NCBI GenBank assembly: GCA_049999765.1
Contig: JBNGIQ010007068.1
Coordinates: forward strand, 1-54,733
Source: Phaeoceros laevis
Lineage: Eukaryota; Anthocerotophyta; Anthocerotopsida; Notothyladales
Length of the DNA stretch: 54,733 bases
Reading direction: 5' to 3'
Part shown: one piece after another, positions 22,963 through 34,600 of the stretch
Numbering within the stretch: position 1 is the first letter of the stretch
Layout of the letters: each line of letters opens with the position of its first letter
Translations under genes and position numbers: made by a program
Notes under the pieces: model-generated
The model's database searches: none
What the model saw: only the letters and a program-made list of their open reading frames with translations
What the model was told of the DNA's origin: nothing

Positions 22963-25900
22963 ATGGAAGCCGGGATGTCTCGGTCGGGAGCGGCCTGGCT
23001 GATGATGCTGCCTCTCCTCTTGCTAGCGATGATGCTGGTGCCCAGCCAGGCGCTGTATGAGGATGAAGTCGGCCACTGGGACTGGTACTACCATCATTGG
23101 TCACATCGTTGCGTTTGAATCTCGTCCATCGTGTCTGATTGGGGTAGGCACGTGGTGTTTGGACTTGTGCAGGCACCAGCAGTATCTTGGAAGAGTGACG
23201 CACGCTGCATTCCAGACGCGGACTACTGGAGTAAGGAGGGTATTTGTTGCCACAGAAGAGAACGCCATTGCCTCCTTGACCCTTCGCACAGGAGAGATCT
23301 GTATGTGTTCATAAGCTGCAATTCTGCTGTGCACTGACAGTTGCACGCCTACATTGGATTACTCACGAGCGAATTCTGACAATTGGAATTCATGTACAGT
23401 CTGGAGGCGTGTGCTTGGCACATATGATCACATCGATGCTCTGGAGTACTCATCAAGAAAATGTAAGCTTGTTGGCAAGGACTCCGGATCTGCCAAGTAA
23501 ACTGACTCTTTTACCTGCTCGTCGGACTGTGGGTTCAGACACGTTAAGAAGCAGGGAGCATTGCTGATGTTTGGAATACATGTTGGGATTATCCCTGATC
23601 TGCTGTACTTCGTAACAGACATCATCACCGTATCCGGTGGAAGCTCTGTGAGAGCCTGGAGTGAAGCTGAGGGTGCCCTTGAGTGGGAGACTCAAGTGCC
23701 ACATTCAGACGCACCTCCCAGCTTGCTGGTGCCAGAGGTACAGTGCACGATCACCGACTCTCAGAGATGGGCATGTCTGGGCTGTCTCTCTTCATATTAA
23801 TCGTCTGATAAAGCCTAGTATTGTATGGTCTGCAGGTTGACATAAACGGTGATAGAGTCAGTGACATTTTTGTGGGCTCGGGTGGTGTACTGTCTGCCAT
23901 TTCAGTGTCCGATGGGCAGGTGCTCTGGGAGTGTGACTTGTCAAGTATCAAGTAAGGTTTCAGTTGTTTATGTAGTCTGTTCTTCACCTTTCTGGCCTAC
24001 TTCATCTAAGATTCACATGACGGATTTCATATAGAGTTTGTTCTTTGTGAAATTCTGAGTCCTTTGTGGTCATCCAACAGTAACGACGACGCCAGCATAC
24101 GACAGTTACGGGTCTCTGCTGATGGAACAGATCTTTATGCTGCTGGTTTTCTTGGTACCTCTGGTCTTGCTGTGGCTACTGTGAATATTCAGACTGGAGA
24201 GGTCAAGAAGGTCAGGCGGTTTCACTTTTCTGGCATCCTATCAACAGAGACTCTGGTATTAGGTCATAGTGTGGTTGTGGCCCTGAACTCAGAAGGCTCC
24301 ACCATCCTGTCGGCTGATTTCCTGGGGGATGAGTCGATTAGACGCCTCAGAGAAACACCTGTTGGAAGTCTTTTCAGCCCAACTTCAAGAAATGCGGTGC
24401 TTCTGCCACTGAAAATTGAAGGAGCGTTTGCCTTGGGAATTAAGGGCAAAACAGTGGTTCTCAGAATCAGCCCGGCTGGTGATTTTCATATTATAGGCAC
24501 TGTGAAGCAACCAGGTGGTGTGAGTGACAGCTTGGTTGTCGGTGACAACAAGCATGCAGTAGCTGTATTTCAAAGTGAATCCTTCAACAGCACCCACCAA
24601 AGTTTCTCTTTCCAGGTGGAAACTGATGACTGGAAAGATCAACTTTCAATGGATCTGGTGACGCTTCTGTACCATAGGGGGTCCATACAGAGGGTTTTCC
24701 TCAATTCTTACACCCGTGTGGACAAGTCTCTTGGATTTAGGGCTCTCGTTGTTGGGGAGGATAGTTCTCTCTCACTGTTGCAGCAAGGGGTGGTTGTGTG
24801 GGCACGAGAAGATGGACTTGGATCTATCATCGACACAAACATAGCAGAGCTGCCAACTGAAAAAGAGGGTGTTTCCGTTTCAAAGGTGGAACATGGGCTA
24901 GTCGAGTGGCTGAAGGTGAGGGTTGGACAACTCATTGTCAAGCATTCCTGAGATAAGTGTGTGGGCATTTCTAGACTGACATGTACTCTCTCACCGATAA
25001 TCTGTTTTCAGGGCCACTGGCTGAAACTCAAAGACACACTTATGCTTGCCACCCCTGAGGACAAGGAGGCCCTACAGGTTTTGCGTGCAAATAGTGCAGA
25101 CAAGACAAAAATGACAAGAGACCATAATGGTTTCCGAAAACTTTTAATTGTGTTGACAAAGGCAGGAAAACTGCATGCTCTGCATACTGGGGATGGGCAT
25201 ATTGTGTGGTCCCTTTTGATACCAGCTTTCCGCAAGAAGGATGATGGTAGTCATGCTACCCCTGTCAAACTCCTGCCGTGGCAGACACCCCATCAGCACG
25301 CCTTGGATGAAAACCCAGCAGCTCTGGTGATAGGGAAGCTAGGTGCAGGTGGTGATTCTCCTGGTGTGTTGTCCTTTGTGGATGTGCGTACTGGACGTGA
25401 ACTGAAGCATGTTCGCCTGAGTTATCCCATCAAACAGGTGATTCCTCTTCCACTTACTGATGAATCTGAACAGCGGCTTCACCTTTTCATTGATGGCCAT
25501 CTTAAGGCACATCTATTTCCTGCCTCTCAAGAAAGTCTCTTCCTGTTTGAGGAGCGACACCTGGACACCTACCACTATGTTGTAGACAGAGAGAAAGGGA
25601 TCATTACAGGATTTGAGATCAAGGGGAGGAGTAGGTCTTCTGAGTTGGAGGAGCAAGATGGCTATGTTTTTGAGACCCACAAGCTCTGGTCCATAGTCTT
25701 CCCGTCAGATTCAGAAAAAATTTCAACAGTTGTTTCCAGGAGACCAGATGAGGTGAGCCCATACAGCCTCCTTTTGGACTTGGCTGCTCAACCACCTTTT
25801 ATGTTGGCTGTTCAGACCCACCGATTGTTTGTGCTGATGTGTTTTCAGGTGGTCCACACACAAGCCAAAGTTTTGGGAAATCGTGATGTGCTGTACAAGT

Positions 25901-27125
25901 ATTTGAACAAGAACACTGTGTTTGTCGCCACAGTTGCTCCTCATAGTCCAGGGTCCTTGGGAGCTGCCACACCAGACGAAAACTGGGTTGTGGCTTATCT
26001 CATTGATACTGTCACAGGGCGTATCCTTCACCGTGTCACCCATCAGCAAATGATAGGCCCTGTCCATGCTGTAAAGTACCTGGAACCAAACTATGTGCAA
26101 TTCTGTTCACCTGGATTTGTTAGCATTGCATCTTATTCACTTGGCCTGCATTTTGGTGTGCAGGTTTTTAGTGAGAACTGGGTTGTGTTCAGTGCTTTCA
26201 ATCTCAGAACGAATCGCCATGAAATGGCTGTGATTGAAGTGTACGAGAAGGCTCGTCTGGTGAGGATGATTCTGTTCCCCAAGCATGTCTTAAATGTAGG
26301 AAGCCGGGGTTGGCCGGTGATCACTGATGCATGGGACATTGAAAATGGTTGCAGGCCGACAAAGGCCTGCTCTCTCTCATTCTTGGGAGGTACAATGCGA
26401 GTGCACCTGTGTCCTCGTACGCAAGTCCCACTCTTGATGTGAAGAGTCAAAGCTATTTCTTCACGTTCACAGTTAAGGCCATGACTGTGACATCCACAGC
26501 CCGCGGGATCACATCGCGGCAAATTCTTGTTGGCCTCATCTCCGACCAGGTTTGTTGGGCTTAAGACTTGCGGAAGCACATGCTGCTTCACACCAACCAC
26601 AGTCATTCTGCTGACTCCAGAATGTGCTTCAGGTACTTGCCTTGGACAAACGGTTTTTGGACCCCAGGAGATCACTGAACCCGACACCATCCGAAAAGGA
26701 GGAAGGGATTCTCCCTCTGACAGACAGTCTTCCAATTTTTCCTCAGGTAGGAAAGTAGGAAGGGGAGTGCCCTTTCCTTGCTTTTTTTTTTTTTGGAGTT
26801 AGATATAGAGGATCAACTGATTTAGCTGACATACGCTGTTGGTTTCTGACTTGCTATTTTGCAGTCATATCTCACGCACAAGTATCAAGTAGAAGGGTTG
26901 AAGGGCATTGTGGCTTATCCCGCTGGTCTGGAATCAACTTCGCTGGTTTTTGCATATGGTCTCGATATATTTTATACGAGGACGGCGCCATCCAAGACTT
27001 ACGATTCTTTAACCGAGGAGTTTAGTTATGCGCTTTTGCTGATCACAATTGTAGCGTTGTTGGTTGGCATAGTAGTTACCTGGGTATTATCTGAGCGGAA
27101 GGAGCTGGCGGACAAGTGGAAGTAG
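22963..27125 (+). CDS. EMC1: ER membrane protein complex subunit 1
   Basis: A many-exon gene for the large lumenal subunit of the ER membrane insertase. Exon 1 (22963-23084) encodes a signal peptide (MEAGMSRSGAAWLMM, then LPLLLLAMMLVPSQA) and LYEDEVGHWDW. The next exons give HQQYLGRVTHAAF, VFVATEENAIASL and WRRVLGTYDHIDALE, and so begin the PQQ-like beta-propeller. Large exons cover about 24080-24915 and 25012-26275. Family hallmarks include GHIVWSL, VHTQAKVLGNRDVLYKYLN, NTVFVATVAP, GPVHA joined to VFSENWVVFSAFN, and ITSRQILVGLISDQ. The final exon ends with a single membrane helix (YALLLITIVALLVGIVVTWV) and a short basic tail ending KWK. EMC inserts tail-anchored and multipass proteins. Introns at 25753-25848 (96 bp) and 26071-26163 (93 bp) are multiples of three without stops, so frame runs through them. 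Confidence 0.93.
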
Positions 27126-27297
27126 AACCCAGTTTTTTGAAGTAAATATGTTGTGAATTATTCTGGCAGGACTCAACCCTGCTAGTAAAGGCCAGACTAG
27201 CCGCCTAGCCTGGTAGCAGCAAATTACAAAGGACCGTACACTTGCTCAAAATGCTCCCAGTCGTATTTGCCCACCTGCAGAATGCCACAATCATCGG

Positions 27298-28892
27298 TCA
27301 GCACTGGGACAAACGGGGCCTCTTCTGTTCGTTTTGCGAGTGAGGTAGAGAAGTTGTGGTTACCGCAAAACCGAGCTTGTAGCCGACCTGGACGCTAGTC
27401 GGGAAATGGATTCCTCCGTAAACCCTGCTGACGAGGATCTCCCTGGAGGGCCCGTCGATGGTGCGGTACGTCCTGGGCGGCAAACCGTGCGGCGACTCGG
27501 AGGCGACGACGAAGGGCCGCACGCGGCTCCCTGCCGGTTTCCCCAGGAACGCGCTGAGCACGGCGGCCACGGCCCCCGCCGAGGAAGCGTGGCCGCTGGG
27601 GTACTCGGGCTCCGGCGGCGGGTCGATGGCGGAGGTGAAGCCCGGGCGCGCCGGGTGCCCCGGCGAGCCCTGCCGGAAGGCCGTCACCGGCCGCCAGAAG
27701 CGGTAGCGGTACTTGAGGTACCACGCGGCGATGTGCGCCTCGTAGTTGGCCACCGCCAGCGTGGCGAACAAGCGCGCGGTGCGATTGAGCGGCGCGGCAT
27801 CCGTCCCCGCAACCGCAAGCGTGACGTTGAAGAGATGGCTGGCCAGCTGCGCCGTCCCGGCAGCGTCCTCCCAGAACCAGGCCGTCTCCGACTGCTCCCG
27901 CGTGTGCGTCCGCGCGCCGGCGTCGCCCACCTCCGCCACCGCCGCGTAGTCGGCGTCGTAGCGCGCGCTGGGGATGCGCGGCGGCCCGCCCCAGACGTCG
28001 TAGCTCTTCACGGGCTTGCTCACCAGCGGCCGCACGTCCTTGAGCTGCGGGAAGACGAGGAAGGTGCGGTTGGGCGTGAGCTGGTACTCCCCGGGGGGGC
28101 TCCCGGCAGGGGCCGCCTTCTCCTTGCTCCACCGCTGGCTCCCGTCCAGGGTGCGCTCGCTCAGCAGGCGCGCGGCGAAGCGGGTGGCCAGCTCGCGGGC
28201 CTGCGCGTCCTGCCCAGGGGAGAGCTTCAGCGGATCGATCTCCGCCTCCAGGGCGCCGTCCAAAATGGGCGACTGCTGCCACGGGAACACCCTGTATAGC
28301 AAAATTGTCAGCAAACATACTCAGCAACCATACTCCTGAAGCAACTGCTGAAGGTGGTATTGAAGCGATCCAGGGCTGGAGATGCACTCACTCGGAGAGG
28401 ACGTAGTGTGCGGCGTAGGCGGCAGCGGCCTCGGGGTGGATGGCGCCCTCCTCGTACGCCGCCTGAAGCGCCTTGTACTGGGAGATGTGGAGGAAAGAAA
28501 AGTAGCGGGCTGCGATCTGGTTGGGGATGCCCTGCGACCTCACAGCCTGTCCAGACAATGTCACGGTGGAAGCATACCAATCTTGAACGAATGAATGTCA
28601 TTGAATGCATTCAACAACAATGTTTCAACAGCATAAATTTGGTACACGTTCAAAATCATGGAGGAACAGCAGTTTCACAACTTGAAGAAGTTGTAAGATT
28701 TCCAAGCCTTGGAAATCTTAGGTTCACCTGCTGCGCCAGGGCGTTCCATCGAGTGATGACATTGTTCACTTGGCTGGTGACTGAGGTGGCCCACGCGCCT
28801 CCCGGCAGCTCAAGAGCTGAGGATACCAGGAACAGCAGAAGCAGCACAGGCAGCAGCAGCTCCAGCCTCCTCACGGATTTCTCCATATGCAT
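27298..28892 (-). CDS. Secreted vanadium-dependent haloperoxidase-family enzyme
   Basis: Three exons (28892-28728, 28546-28392, 28291-27298) join in phase into 437 residues. An N-terminal signal peptide (MHMEKSVRRLELLLPVLLLL, then FLVSSALELPGGAWA) sends it to the secretory route. The PAP2/haloperoxidase domain has every vanadate/phosphate-pocket element: KX6RP (K300, R307 in LKYRYRFWRP), PSGH (338-341 in EYPSGHASSAG) and SRX5H (S395-H402 in SRVYGGIH). The family oxidises halides with H2O2; related acid phosphatases share the same fold and residues, so phosphatase activity is possible. N-glycosylation sites (NRT, NVT) are present. Third-codon positions are almost all G or C, unlike adjacent EMC1. 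Its stop is about 170 bases from the EMC1 stop (convergent). Relatives are common in bacteria, fungi and algae, so acquisition by transfer is possible but not shown. Confidence 0.88.
28694..28720. repeat. 27-bp palindrome next to a splice donor
   Basis: TAAGATTTCCAAG, one C, then the exact reverse complement. On the minus strand it occupies nucleotides 8-34 of haloperoxidase intron 1, right after the donor at 28727. In RNA it would form a 13-pair stem with almost no loop. Confidence 0.9.
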
Positions 28893-29042
28893 GGATGGAT
28901 GAATTCGCCTGTTTGGCTCAGGACTCTCAAGAGGAGTTCCAAGTGTCTGCTTAGCGGCCTGACTGCTCTCCGAATTTCTAGTTGTGGGCTGGGGTTCCAA
29001 TTGCAATGCAAACAACCAGTTGCGCCGGCCAGGTAGCTACCT

Positions 29043-29067
29043 GCCTGCCCGCCTGCCTGCCTGCCTG
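29043..29067. repeat. CCTG microsatellite
   Basis: Six to seven CCTG/CCCG units in the 5' flank of the haloperoxidase gene. Confidence 0.8.
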
Positions 29068-29231
29068 AGGGTGCCATGGGTACGCGCGCGGGCACAGGGA
29101 GCTAAGAAGCAGCTCGAGGGGCGCACAACAAAAAGAAAAAGAAAAGGGATGCACACTGCACATGGAGAGGAGGTGGGCATGATGGAGAAGCGGGTACCGC
29201 CAGCGAGGTGGAGGGAGCTGCTGCTTAGGTG

Positions 29232-29240
29232 CATATATTA
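29232..29240 (-). promoter_or_regulatory. Possible TATA box of the haloperoxidase gene
   Basis: Minus-strand TAATATATG lies about 340 bases upstream of the haloperoxidase start codon. If used, the leader would be near 300 bases. Resemblance and position only. Confidence 0.25.
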
Positions 29241-29574
29241 CCGAGGATTCTTGCTTTTTAACAAATTCAATGGCCCATGGGTAATGGTGCAGCGAGTGCA
29301 TTGTATTCGCTGTGCACAGTGGCCATGCACTTTGTGGACATCATCACATATAGTACAGCTAGCCCTGAGCTTAAGGTAACAAGTTGGTGCGGCTAGCTAG
29401 CTATAGGGGGGACATACGTGCTAGTTAGCTACCATACATTACTTACATGTGCATAAAGTTCTCACCTATAGATCCACCATGGGGATAGGCGTGCGTGTGC
29501 TGCCGTGTTGCGCGAATCAAGCCAAAAGGAAGCCCTGGAGGAGCGCCAAAGTTGACCTAAGCTTGCACATATGA

Positions 29575-29598
29575 AAAGCAGCTACAGGTAGCTGCTTT
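29575..29598. repeat. 11-bp perfect inverted repeat, 2-base spacer
   Basis: AAAGCAGCTAC, AG, GTAGCTGCTTT. A short, very stable hairpin in the spacer upstream of the haloperoxidase gene. Confidence 0.85.
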
Positions 29599-29699
29599 CA
29601 ACACAATTTTATTCTCAAGAGAGATAAGATACCAGCAGCAGCACCTTCGTGAAACTTGGTTGAAATGTCTGTATCCAACCTCTTGAAAGTGAGGCCGGC

Positions 29700-29772
29700 T
29701 TGGAACCTCAGCTAGCTATAGCTAGCTAGGTAGCTCTTGGGAACGTAGACTCAAGCTAGGCTAAGCTAGCTA
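29700..29772. repeat. CTAG-rich simple sequence
   Basis: Runs of GCTAGCTA-type words (for example GCTAGCTATAGCTAGCTAGG near 29710 and AGCTAGCTAG near 29764). The unit is self-complementary, so the stretch can fold many ways. A similar patch lies at 29390-29405. Confidence 0.8.
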
Positions 29773-30763
29773 GCCGAACGAAGGTCTTCAAGATCCATCT
29801 TACAAACAAGTTTGTGACTTGAGGTGAACTCCATGGATTTTACTCCAAATTTAAGAGCTGATATAGGGATCCATGGCCACCAGCAGCTGGCACGTTGTTT
29901 TGGTAGACTAGTACGTCAGGAATGGTTGCAAGCCCCTGGAAGCCATGGGTTCCAATGACGAATGCCTCGTAACGGTTAAGGCACACACTCGACGTGCTCT
30001 GTTTACAGGCTGACAGGTGTGTACATGAATGACAGCTGGTTTTGGTTTTAGGGTACATACTTACTAGTAGCTAGTCAGGTCCTCTCGGATAAATTTGTAG
30101 AACGATGGAGCAGCTGATGATCATGACTAGCTATTCTGTGTCACGAATTTGAATCACTAGTGTTGGCCAAAAAGAAGGTTGGCCATGCCACCAGACTCAT
30201 GAATATTAAGCTGGCGTGCAAGGGTTTGCTATCCTAGCTGCTGATCAGTAGGTGCAGCTAACTGGCATAGGCTTTTGATATCCATGGTTGCACCAGACCT
30301 GTCTGCCATAGCCCTGGTCAAGAGTGAATTTTCTCCAGGGTTCGCTGCTTTAAATTTGCTTCAACTCTAGAGACTAGTCTAGCATAAATTTCTGCTATGC
30401 AAGTATATGCAAGTCAACAATGCTCAGTCTTTGGTATGAGTAGCCACCTGTCCGATCCAGCAAATATATATGGAGAAAAAAATTATGAATGCCGTATGCA
30501 GTGCCTGAACTGGATTCATGATCTTGACTAACATCTTTGATCAATCTGGATCGCAAACAGAAATCCAGATGCAAGTTGCGTGCACGTGGTATACATGTAC
30601 ACCCACATGGACAGTACTGTTGTTTAAAACTATGTGCACGCACAGCATGCTGGTTTCCTTTCAAACTCGTGACTTTCCTTAGCAGCACACCATTCTAAGA
30701 ATTTGATAGACCTGTCGCAATGTGATGAAGTTCACGACTGCTTAATGTGTTGTACTCGTCAGC

Positions 30764-30770
30764 TATAAAA
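30764..30770 (+). promoter_or_regulatory. TATA-box-like TATAAAA before the palindrome cluster
   Basis: TATAAAAAGG is a strong plant-type TATA match. No protein gene follows on the plus strand; two palindromes begin 10 and 44 bases downstream, so any transcript starting here would be hairpin RNA. Promoter activity is inference. Confidence 0.3.
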
Positions 30771-30780
30771 AGGTGGATCG

Positions 30781-30804
30781 AGTAACGAGCATATGCTCAT
30801 TACT
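30781..30804. repeat. 24-bp near-perfect palindrome
   Basis: AGTAA-GAGCATATGCTC-TTACT with one mismatched base pair (position 6 against position 19). It lies ten bases upstream of the 38-bp palindrome. Confidence 0.85.
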
Positions 30805-30814
30805 TCACCCACTA

Positions 30815-30852
30815 TGTCCCGAGTGTGGCAATGCATTGCCACACTCGGGACA
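30815..30852. repeat. 38-bp perfect palindrome
   Basis: Every base from TGTCCCGAGTGTGGCAATG (30815-30833) is matched by its reverse complement at 30834-30852, with no loop. Its right half is also the start of a 30-base direct repeat (30834-30863 and 30866-30895, two differences). Confidence 0.95.
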
Positions 30853-30895
30853 CTGGTGTTGTGAGCATTGCCACACTCTGGACAGTGGTGTTGTG
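30834..30895. repeat. 30-bp tandem direct repeat
   Basis: CATTGCCACACTC(G/T)GGACA(C/G)TGGTGTTGTG occurs at 30834-30863 and 30866-30895, separated by two bases. Together with the palindrome this gives three copies of the core GAGTGTGGCAATG, two in one orientation and one inverted. Confidence 0.9.
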
Positions 30896-31555
30896 CAGAC
30901 TGCCAGTGGTGGTCACTTACAAGTTCTGTTTGGGTATACTGAGGACTTCAGTCAGGACTCTGGATTCAACGATTCCAGGCGAGGTGAAGAAACTAGAAGA
31001 GGTACAAGTTTGTGGTAAGGGGCAGCAAGCTTGGCAATGCGCTTTGATAATTTCAGGAAGAAAATTAAAGGTCCACTGAGAGAAAGTGACAAACGAATAG
31101 AGGCAGCAATCCAGCAGGAGAAACAGAAGGTACCCAATTTGTCAAGAGCTAGCCATTTTGATTTTATTGAATAAATGTTGGTCACATCTTGTACAACCTG
31201 TAGTGGTGAAGAAAATAAAAAAAAACCTGAAGTCGACATGTAGAATGAATTCCCTTGCTCTGATTCATGACTGACTGTCCATCCCTCCAACTCAAATTCC
31301 TAAAATGTAGTAATTTAACCTCTCTGCAATGTTCACTCGTAAGTAATGAAGCCCGCCCTCACAACTTTTTCCTCCTACTAGGGCTCTCCAGGGACAGCCC
31401 TGGGCAGTCTTGACCCGTAGGCCGCCTAGAGCTTCAGAAAATTTTTAACAAGGTGCCATCGCCGCCAGGCGGCGCCCCAGACCTACCCCTGAGATTGGTC
31501 CTGCATGCAGCTGCTCGATCGATGGTGAAGATGATGAAGAAGAGTGCTCTTGAAA

Positions 31556-33328
<1,773 letters not shown>

Positions 33329-34600
33329 ATCCTCCAAAATGTGCTGCAGTAACAAACTCTAAACACAAATCTTCAAGGAAAAAAAAATCCCAGTCTAGCT
33401 ATAGGAGGAGAAGCGCTGCTGCTGGACCGGACCGGCGCGGACTGGGGGAGGAGGAGACCGGAGGAGGCAGTAGTGAGGATTCAGGGACCGGGGACGGGCC
33501 ATTTGAAGGGATCGGAGGAGCCCGCATCGTGGCGCCATTTGCGCGGCGCAACAGCCCCGGGTTGCTATATCGGGGGCTCCTTCTACAGCACCAGACACAG
33601 ATTCTTGCAAGCCAAGCGGGGCCCAAGCCCCGTTTTGCTTATCCCAACCGTATAAAATTCGGAAACGTTGACATGTGGCCCTGTTCACCAGTCCACAAAG
33701 GAAGCCGGTACCACCCACGGATAGATCGTACCCTTCTGTACTTGCAAGTGCCCAGGCCCTATTTTAGGCGGTGCGTGGCTGCCTGTGTAGGGCGCCTGCC
33801 AGCAGTGCCCTACTCCGTGGCCTGTGAGCTCATGTGGCGGGCTGTGGTGGCTTCAGCGCTGGTGGCCTGTGGTGTCCATGCGTTGCCGACATCCTCACTC
33901 ATGCTCACCTCGTTGTCGACACGCTGCTAACATTGCAATGTTGCAATGCAGGCCGGTCTTTAATTAGGGTGTACCGTACGCCTCCAGTGGCCCTTTGGAT
34001 CGTAGGATGAATTTTGGCTCCATTGCCCTAATTCATTTAGTAACCCTACCGACCTCCTTATTACCTAGTGCGCGTGAAAACTGAATTTGGACAATTGGAG
34101 TTTGGTTTCATGGTAGCTAATAGGCGACTATAATTGCAAAAGTTTATAGTATACTCCGACCCTCCCAGGATACTTTCTTGGTAATATACGATTGATAACT
34201 TGATACCTAGGAGGCTACATGTCTGCCAAATCTAAGAGGATTTTGCATAATTTTCAAGATTCATTGTGGTGTGATTAGCTATTAAAAAGAATGACTTGGA
34301 GGTATTGAAGTTACGACTCTTATGAGGACTCCCGAGTTTGTTGCCAAACAAGTGAGAAAATTGAAACCCTTCCAACCAAGCATGAAGACCACCAAAAGTG
34401 ACGACTCTATGGGCTCATCTTCATAGTTGGAGGTTTTTTACTAATATTGATGTTAATCTACGCATCCAAGCTAATATTGTAGCATCCTTTGTATGATGTT
34501 CTTGAAGGAATAAAAGTAGGTTCTCGTCACCTACGGTTCTTGATGTTCTTCACACCTTGGAGAAGGGGACTTCGCACGGTTGGGATTTCGTTTGCCCAGC
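33329..34600. other. Intergenic, no gene seen
   Basis: Separates the divergent transferrin (-) and IFT56 (+) genes. A TATAAAA match lies at about 33650 on the plus strand, far from the IFT56 start. Frames at 33395-33930 lack domains. The part from 34050 to 34500 is AT-rich and has no recognisable structure. Confidence 0.45.

Larger units (their letters stand above)
28893..31555. other. Spacer between the two GC-rich secreted-protein genes
   Basis: About 2.7 kb without a supported gene. It has CTAG-rich simple sequence (29390-29405, 29700-29735, 29755-29772) and several strong palindromes listed separately. Small frames on both strands lack domains. The left part must carry the haloperoxidase promoter and the right end the transferrin 3' end. 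Confidence 0.5.

Noticed and set aside
27395-28387. 330-codon minus frame and 297-codon plus frame overlapping the haloperoxidase gene
   Set aside because: Both are shadows of the true GC-rich exon; they are dominated by Arg/Ala/Gly and lack the active-site motifs.
33645-33660. Strong TATAAAA on the plus strand
   Set aside because: No plus-strand gene starts within 900 bases, and it is on the wrong strand for the transferrin gene.
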